From an uncultured Bacteroidales bacterium (GTDB lineage Bacteria > Bacteroidota > Bacteroidia > Bacteroidales > FEN-979), in assembly GCA_903959905.1 (NCBI GenBank), contig CAJBYO010000066.1, positions 44,599 through 108,598 on the forward strand: a DNA stretch of 64,000 nt, given 5' to 3'. Of this stretch, positions 59,673 to 64,000 are shown piece by piece (positions within the stretch are counted from its first letter, which is position 1; the number at the start of each line of letters is the position of its first letter). Made by a program: the position numbers and the translations under genes. Under the pieces are notes generated by a model. That model worked only from the letters and a program-made list of their open reading frames with translations, searched no databases and was not told where the DNA came from.

Positions 59673-59680
59673 TACTTTTG
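59673..59680 (+). promoter_or_regulatory. -7-like box of the outer-membrane protein gene
   Basis: TACTTTTG fits TAnnTTTG and lies 77 bases before ATG 59758. The upstream TTG box is not at the consensus distance. Confidence 0.4.
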
Positions 59681-59757
59681 CCAAACAATTACCAAATGGT
59701 TTTGTTTAAAAGCCAGGATGGCGTTAACTCGTTTAATAACAATTAAAAACAAATCAA

Positions 59758-60609
59758 ATGAAAAAATACAATGTTCTTTTACTGGCACTGCTTCTCATGG
59801 CCGGTGCGTTAAATGCACAAAAATATTATGCCCGTCTGGGCGTTGGTGTTGGCCTTGGACTGTCTTATTACACGGATCAGAATGTTGACCGGACAATCAA
59901 TTCCAATATTTCCGATGTGTCTGAGAGTAAATCCGGCAGCATTGGAACAGGTTTGAATATTAACCTGGCAGGTGGCTGGATGCTTTCAAAATACTTCGGC
60001 GTAGAGCTGGGTTTAAGCGAATTTATCGGATTTGGCGTGAAAACCAAATACAATATGACGCAAACCGGCTACCAGCAACAATTTGATGATAAATACAAAG
60101 GAATGTCATTCCAGATCATTCCTGCCCTTGTTGTTACTCCCGGCCTGGAAAAACTCAACCCTTACGGCCGGTTTGGCCTGATCATCGGGGTGGTAAATTC
60201 GACCAATTACAGTTATACCTATACTCAAACAGGTAATTTGGGAGGAAAAGCCACCACGGGTGTTGAAAAATACAAAGACAAGGATCACGGCGGCGTGGCC
60301 ATTGGATTTGCTGCAGCCATCGGTGCAGATTATAACCTCAGTGAGAAACTATCCCTGTATGCGGAAATTAACATGAATGGCCTGAATTATTCTCCTAAGA
60401 AAGGAAAGGTTGTTGAGTGGACCTTGGATGGTGTTGACCAGATGCCTTCTGCAAGCAAGAAAGATCTTGAGTGGGAATATGTAAAAAAACTGGACGATCA
60501 GGTTTCAATTCCATCGACAAGTCCGGATCAATATCTGAAAGAAACAGCATTGTTAACCAATGTGGGTATCAGTGTTGGCTTGAAATTCAGATTTGGGGGC
60601 AGTAACTAA
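59758..60609 (+). CDS. Predicted outer-membrane beta-barrel protein
   Basis: The 283-residue protein has a signal peptide (MKKYNVLLLALLLMAGALNA), then a barrel-like sequence with Gly-rich strands (YARLGVGVGLGLSYYTDQNV, GLNINLAGGWMLSKYFGVEL, AIGFAAAIGADYNLSEKLSL). It ends in GVSVGLKFRFGG-type strands typical of OmpX/OmpA-like barrels; SVGLKFRF is near the C-terminus. Loops are Lys/Asp-rich. No peptidoglycan-binding domain follows. Strong hairpin terminator directly downstream. Function unknown. Confidence 0.8.
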   Translation: MKKYNVLLLALLLMAGALNAQKYYARLGVGVGLGLSYYTDQNVDRTINSNISDVSESKSGSIGTGLNINLAGGWMLSKYFGVELGLSEFIGFGVKTKYNMTQTGYQQQFDDKYKGMSFQIIPALVVTPGLEKLNPYGRFGLIIGVVNSTNYSYTYTQTGNLGGKATTGVEKYKDKDHGGVAIGFAAAIGADYNLSEKLSLYAEINMNGLNYSPKKGKVVEWTLDGVDQMPSASKKDLEWEYVKKLDDQVSIPSTSPDQYLKETALLTNVGISVGLKFRFGGSN

Positions 60610-60646
60610 TTTTCAGCTCCGATAAAACACACCACATCTAACTATC

Positions 60647-60684
60647 AAAACCCTGGTTCTTCATTGAGCCAGGGTTTTTTATTT
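60647..60684. terminator. Bidirectional rho-independent terminator
   Basis: AAAACCCTGG (60647-60656) pairs with CCAGGGTTTT (60669-60678) around a 12-base loop, with a T-rich tail on the plus strand and an A-run that serves the minus strand. It separates the convergent genes at 59758 and 60679. Confidence 0.85.
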
Positions 60685-62658
60685 TTCCTGTTGCAGTTTC
60701 TGCAATGCAAGCTCCCGGTTAGACCTGGCTTGCGCGTAAGCCGGGTCAATTGCCAGGGCACGGGTGTAATCTGCCACTGCTTTGTCCCACTGCCCAAGGT
60801 TCCCACAGGCAATGGCACGGTTCACATAGGCTTCCTTGTAGGCCGGGTTGAGACCAATGGCATGGGTGTAATCATCAACTGCCTTGTCGTAAGCCCCAAG
60901 GTTAAAGTATGCCGCACCGCGGTTTGACCATGCATCGGTATAGTCAGGGCGGATTGCGATTGCCTTTGTAAAATCAGCCAGAGCCCTGTCGTATTCCTTT
61001 AGGTTGACGTAAACAACGCCGCGGTTGTTCCATGCGTCGGCATATTCCGGGTTGATGCTGATAGCCTGCGAATAGTCGTCAATGGCCTTTGCGAACTCGC
61101 CGAGCCGGTAGTAAACCATGCCACGGTTGTACCAGGTGATATGCTGATCCCTGTCAAGTGCAATCGCATTTGAATAATCTTCCACCGCCCTTTCAAAGGC
61201 CCCGGCCTCTTCGAAGACCACACCACGGTTGTAGTATGCATCCCGGTATCCGGGGTTAATGGAGAGGGCGTGCGAGAAGTCATCAATGGCTTTGCTGTAC
61301 TCCTTCTGTTTCCAGTATAACACGCCACGATTACTGTAGGGCCTTGCGAAATCCGGGGCTTTCTCAATATTATCATTCAACAGGGAGAGATCATCCTTCC
61401 ATACAGGGTTTCTTTGACAGGTCATGGATGACCAGACAGCAATCAGCAACACCCACACCGCCACTGCCATGAACTTGTACTTGTTCCACAGCAGGCTATA
61501 AATCCCGATGCTGACGATGAGGAAAAAACCGACGGAGGGCAGGTAGGTCCTGTGTTCCACAATCACATCCTGGATGGGGATAATGCCTGATTCAACGGAC
61601 AGCGTCAGGAAAAACCAGGCTATCCCGAAGGAGATGATCCGTTCTTTTTTATACAGGTAGACGGCCAGGATCAACAGCGACAGAAGAAGCAGAAAACTGA
61701 AGAGTGTTGCAGGGTTGAAAAAACTGTCAGAAACCGGAAAATCATATTCCAGGTGCAGGTTAACGGGGAGGAATAACAGTTGAATGTACCTGACAATGAC
61801 ACTGAACTGGGTGAAGAGGTAGTTCAGTGGCGTGATCGTTACCAGTCGCCCCGTTGCCGGGCCGATCGGCTCAAAGATGCCGTAGGGGAATTTTACCAGT
61901 GCAACTGCCGCAATCACCAGACCTGATGCCAGGATTACATAGACGCGGTAGTCCCTGAAGTTAAAGGAGAATCGCTGCTGCCGGAAAAAGAAAACTTCCA
62001 CCAGAACCACAGCGAGCGGAAGCGTCCAGGCATTTTCTTTGCTCAGGATGGCCAGGATAGCAGCAGCCACTGACCCGAAGAACAGGAATATCACGCGTGG
62101 GCTTAGTTTTCCCTCCAGCCGTCCCTTCATATACAATGAAAGGGAAAGAAGATAGAAAAGTGCTGCAAGGGAGGTCATCCGTTGTACGATATACGTTACC
62201 GACTGGGTAGCCAGTGGATGGGAAACAAACAACAGGGCGGTTACCAGGGCGATCAATTCCTTATGTTTAACTACCGGCTTGCCCTGCATTGCAGGAGAAG
62301 AGAGGATCAGCAGGGTGAACCACCTTACCAGCAGGGCATTAGCCAGGTGAATAAGCAGGTTCACAAGATGCCAGTACCTGACATCAAGGTTGAAGAAATG
62401 GTAATTTAAAACGAAGGAAAAGATGCTGACAGGGCGGCTGGGATTGTAACCCCACCAGGCGCTGACATCCCGGATATCGTGGATCGCATTGTTATACACG
62501 ATATGCCGGAGGTCGTCAAAATGAAAGGAACAGTTGAATGAATTTGAATAGATGACAACTCCCAGCAGGAAAATGACGGCCAGACCTGTCTTTGACAGCG
62601 GGTCTTTATTCTGCCTGATCTTTGTACCGGGACCTTTTGGCAACCTCTTTTTTATCAC
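60679..62658 (-). CDS. Membrane protein with TPR repeats (TMTC/O-mannosyltransferase-like)
   Basis: The 659-residue protein has about ten transmembrane helices in its first 425 residues. The first extracytoplasmic loop contains the acidic pair FDDLRHI, the usual position of the catalytic DD in GT-C glycosyltransferases and TMTC proteins. The C-terminal about 230 residues hold six TPR units (PYSNRGVLYWKQKEYSKAID, YNRGVVFEEAGAFERAVEDY, and similar) with near-identical 102-bp DNA spacing. The layout equals TMTC-type protein O-mannosyltransferases. Donor lipid and acceptor are not determinable. It is convergent with the 59758 gene. Confidence 0.85.
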   Translation of the reverse strand: MIKKRLPKGPGTKIRQNKDPLSKTGLAVIFLLGVVIYSNSFNCSFHFDDLRHIVYNNAIHDIRDVSAWWGYNPSRPVSIFSFVLNYHFFNLDVRYWHLVNLLIHLANALLVRWFTLLILSSPAMQGKPVVKHKELIALVTALLFVSHPLATQSVTYIVQRMTSLAALFYLLSLSLYMKGRLEGKLSPRVIFLFFGSVAAAILAILSKENAWTLPLAVVLVEVFFFRQQRFSFNFRDYRVYVILASGLVIAAVALVKFPYGIFEPIGPATGRLVTITPLNYLFTQFSVIVRYIQLLFLPVNLHLEYDFPVSDSFFNPATLFSFLLLLSLLILAVYLYKKERIISFGIAWFFLTLSVESGIIPIQDVIVEHRTYLPSVGFFLIVSIGIYSLLWNKYKFMAVAVWVLLIAVWSSMTCQRNPVWKDDLSLLNDNIEKAPDFARPYSNRGVLYWKQKEYSKAIDDFSHALSINPGYRDAYYNRGVVFEEAGAFERAVEDYSNAIALDRDQHITWYNRGMVYYRLGEFAKAIDDYSQAISINPEYADAWNNRGVVYVNLKEYDRALADFTKAIAIRPDYTDAWSNRGAAYFNLGAYDKAVDDYTHAIGLNPAYKEAYVNRAIACGNLGQWDKAVADYTRALAIDPAYAQARSNRELALQKLQQEK

Positions 62659-62739
62659 CCGCCAAAGTTAAGAAACTTGCTGTGAGTGGGCAAACTGATT
62701 GAACCGGATTGCCCTGAAAGGAGCAACATAAAAAAAACA

Positions 62740-62835
62740 ACCACTGAGGCACTAAGGGCACTAAGAAGCACTTAGAGAAGAGAACTTTATAATTATTTTC
62801 TTAGTGTTTCTGAGTGTCCTCCGTGCCTTAGTGGT
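62740..62835. repeat. 96-bp imperfect palindrome (ACCACTxAGGCAC family)
   Basis: The left arm ACCACTGAGGCACTAAGG.. (from 62740) and the right arm ..GTCCTCCGTGCCTTAGTGGT (to 62835) are complementary over about 35 bases with several mismatches. The family 'ACCACTAAGGCAC..CTAAGAA' is common in intergenic DNA of environmental bacteria. It lies upstream of the TMTC-like gene and downstream of the lipoprotein gene. Confidence 0.7.
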
Positions 62836-62844
62836 AATACCTTG

Positions 62845-63648
62845 CTACTTGGTAACCAGGCTCAATTGATAATATTCCCATGATGAATAAATATGCTTAA
62901 CGGTAACCACTGAAGAGGTATCCACCACAAACTCGCTCATGCCAACCGGGTGGAGCGGGTTGGCCCAGTCGTAGGTATACCCAAGCCTTGTCCAGGGAAA
63001 CGAACTTGTTGATGAAGTGTCGTACATGGTCGCCACCTGGTTCAGAAACCAGTTACGGTGTTTCTGGCTTGCAGCGGAAGGGAAATAGAGGCCGGCCTCG
63101 GGATCGGTGATCTCGGGATCGGGCGACGGGCGAAAGATGTTCTCCGGGTAAACCCAGAATTCTACAAAATAATCATTCGGGCTGGTGGGCGGCATGCCAA
63201 GCGCCTGGGCAATCCGCAGGTGCAGTGATGCCTGGTCGCCAAAATCGTGTTTCTTCAGGAAAACAGCCATTTGGGGTGCTGTTGTAATCCATGACATATG
63301 GGCCTGGCTGCTGCTGGTTTTGAAAGTCTGCCCCACAGGCCAGTATTTCGTGGAACTTTGCGACATCCACGATGTCACCAGTAGGCGCATCTTACCGGTT
63401 GAATCGGTCGACCAGGTAAGGTTGCCCGCACCGGCTGCACTGTCGCCGTAATAGTTTACCGCCACCAGGTCCCTGCAGATCTCCCAGGGTTCAGCCACTT
63501 TGGCATCCATAACCGCCAGTTTGTACTGACGGGTAAGGGAGGAAATGTCGGGGCCTGTCGGTGTATAAACTGTTTCTTCTTTTCTGCAACCCGCAACCAG
63601 CATGGCAATAATAAAAAGAATCCCGAATAACCTGTTAAATGATTTCAT
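62845..63648 (-). CDS. Hypothetical lipoprotein
   Basis: The 267-residue protein has a lipobox (AMLVAGC, Cys at about 21) followed by RKEETVYTPTGPDISSLTRQ. The mature region is rich in aromatic residues and Ser (WEICRDLVAVNYYGDSAAGA, LLVTSWMSQSSTKYWPVGQ, FVEFWVYPENIFRP). The motif PPTSPNDYFVEFWVYP and the C-terminal SSWEYYQL suggest a conserved fold. No family is recognised. Monocistronic; outer-membrane attachment inferred. Confidence 0.75.
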   Translation of the reverse strand: MKSFNRLFGILFIIAMLVAGCRKEETVYTPTGPDISSLTRQYKLAVMDAKVAEPWEICRDLVAVNYYGDSAAGAGNLTWSTDSTGKMRLLVTSWMSQSSTKYWPVGQTFKTSSSQAHMSWITTAPQMAVFLKKHDFGDQASLHLRIAQALGMPPTSPNDYFVEFWVYPENIFRPSPDPEITDPEAGLYFPSAASQKHRNWFLNQVATMYDTSSTSSFPWTRLGYTYDWANPLHPVGMSEFVVDTSSVVTVKHIYSSWEYYQLSLVTK

Positions 63649-64000
63649 AATGTACCGTTTAATTTTCAGGTCAGATTGAGTGGCAAAAGACCCCGAAGTC
63701 AGACCAGTGTTCAGGATAGTTCAAATATAAAAAATATTGTGACCGGAACATGTTCATTTTGAATCTTTCATTCATTTATCCAATGGGCTAGTTGTATTGA
63801 TCAATTACAATCATGTCATGAGAATGGAAGGAAGTCTGAGGTTTGTGTGAAACCCTGGTTTTTTTTACCACTAAGTACCCTCCCAAATAAAACTGGGAAC
63901 ATCAGCATAGATAACTTGAGTACAAAATCCTGAAGGATTTTAAAACTATGAGTGCAATTATACTTTTGATTAAGTTTGAAAAAAAAAGCAGTTCATATAA
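63649..64000. other. End-of-window intergenic region
   Basis: This A+T-rich stretch holds ACCACTAAGTACC (about 63868), a fragment of the 62740-type repeat, and a palindrome AAAATCCTGAAGGATTTT at 63924-63941. The latter resembles the AAATCCC/GGGATTT stem in the 52233 element. No coding region is recognised. Confidence 0.5.

Noticed and set aside
1..64000. CRISPR arrays, integrases, phage structural operons
   Set aside because: No array of regularly spaced identical repeats was seen, and no integrase, terminase or capsid gene; the S74 and tail-fibre-like domains are in exported bacterial proteins.

Overview
The window looks like a chromosomal segment of an environmental Bacteroidota (Bacteroidales-like) bacterium. 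Visible support: promoters of the TAnnTTTG type with an upstream TTG/TTTG box, start codons without Shine-Dalgarno sequences, a TonB-dependent receptor with a carboxypeptidase-like N-terminal domain, a C-terminal type IX secretion sorting domain, many secreted proteins carrying the Bacteroidota 'MLDV..KG.L.PR.T..QR' module, and an UMF1-type transporter. I cannot place it at genus level. No rRNA, CRISPR array, complete transposon or prophage is visible; there is one tRNA (Asn).

Layout. 0-1.2 kb: end of a gene, tRNA-Asn and a HigBA-type toxin-antitoxin pair. 1.5-9.3 kb: surface/secreted proteins of one mosaic family (tandem pair 1528/2423, triple cluster 5811-9230), a lipoprotein and an IPTL-CTERM protein. 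9.8-18.1 kb: an outer-membrane barrel, a kynurenine-pathway operon (tryptophan dioxygenase and kynureninase), a frameshifted epimerase pseudogene and three Fic-family genes, each with its own iterated operator over its own promoter. 18.6-27.4 kb: a TonB receptor/class III cyclase pair, phosphatidylserine decarboxylase, a lipase and a Cys/His-module protein. 27.4-29.5 kb: two unrelated hypothetical genes, each behind a copy of the same structured RNA leader. 29.7-35.6 kb: a one-piece FG-GAP histidine kinase, its LuxR-type regulator and a FISUMP surface protein. 35.6-49.6 kb: housekeeping and envelope genes, including a second, lipoprotein-type decarboxylase and a T9SS-sorted propeller protein. 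49.6-51.8 kb: ECF sigma/anti-sigma/lipoprotein operon. 52-64 kb: lipoproteins, an UMF1 transporter, a PlsC-ACP-acyl-ligase fusion, membrane proteins and a TMTC-like TPR protein.

The most unusual structure lies outside the genes. A 123-125 bp imperfectly palindromic repeat with GGAAAAA/TTTTTCC ends occurs in nine full copies, one half copy and one divergent copy between 1.3 and 29.7 kb, all readable copies in the same orientation. A separate 195 bp MITE-like element lies at 52.2 kb. The two paired RNA leaders keep a 60-nt core with covarying hairpin arms and may be an undescribed cis-regulatory RNA. The three Fic promoters carry three unrelated operator arrays, suggesting each Fic protein represses its own gene.
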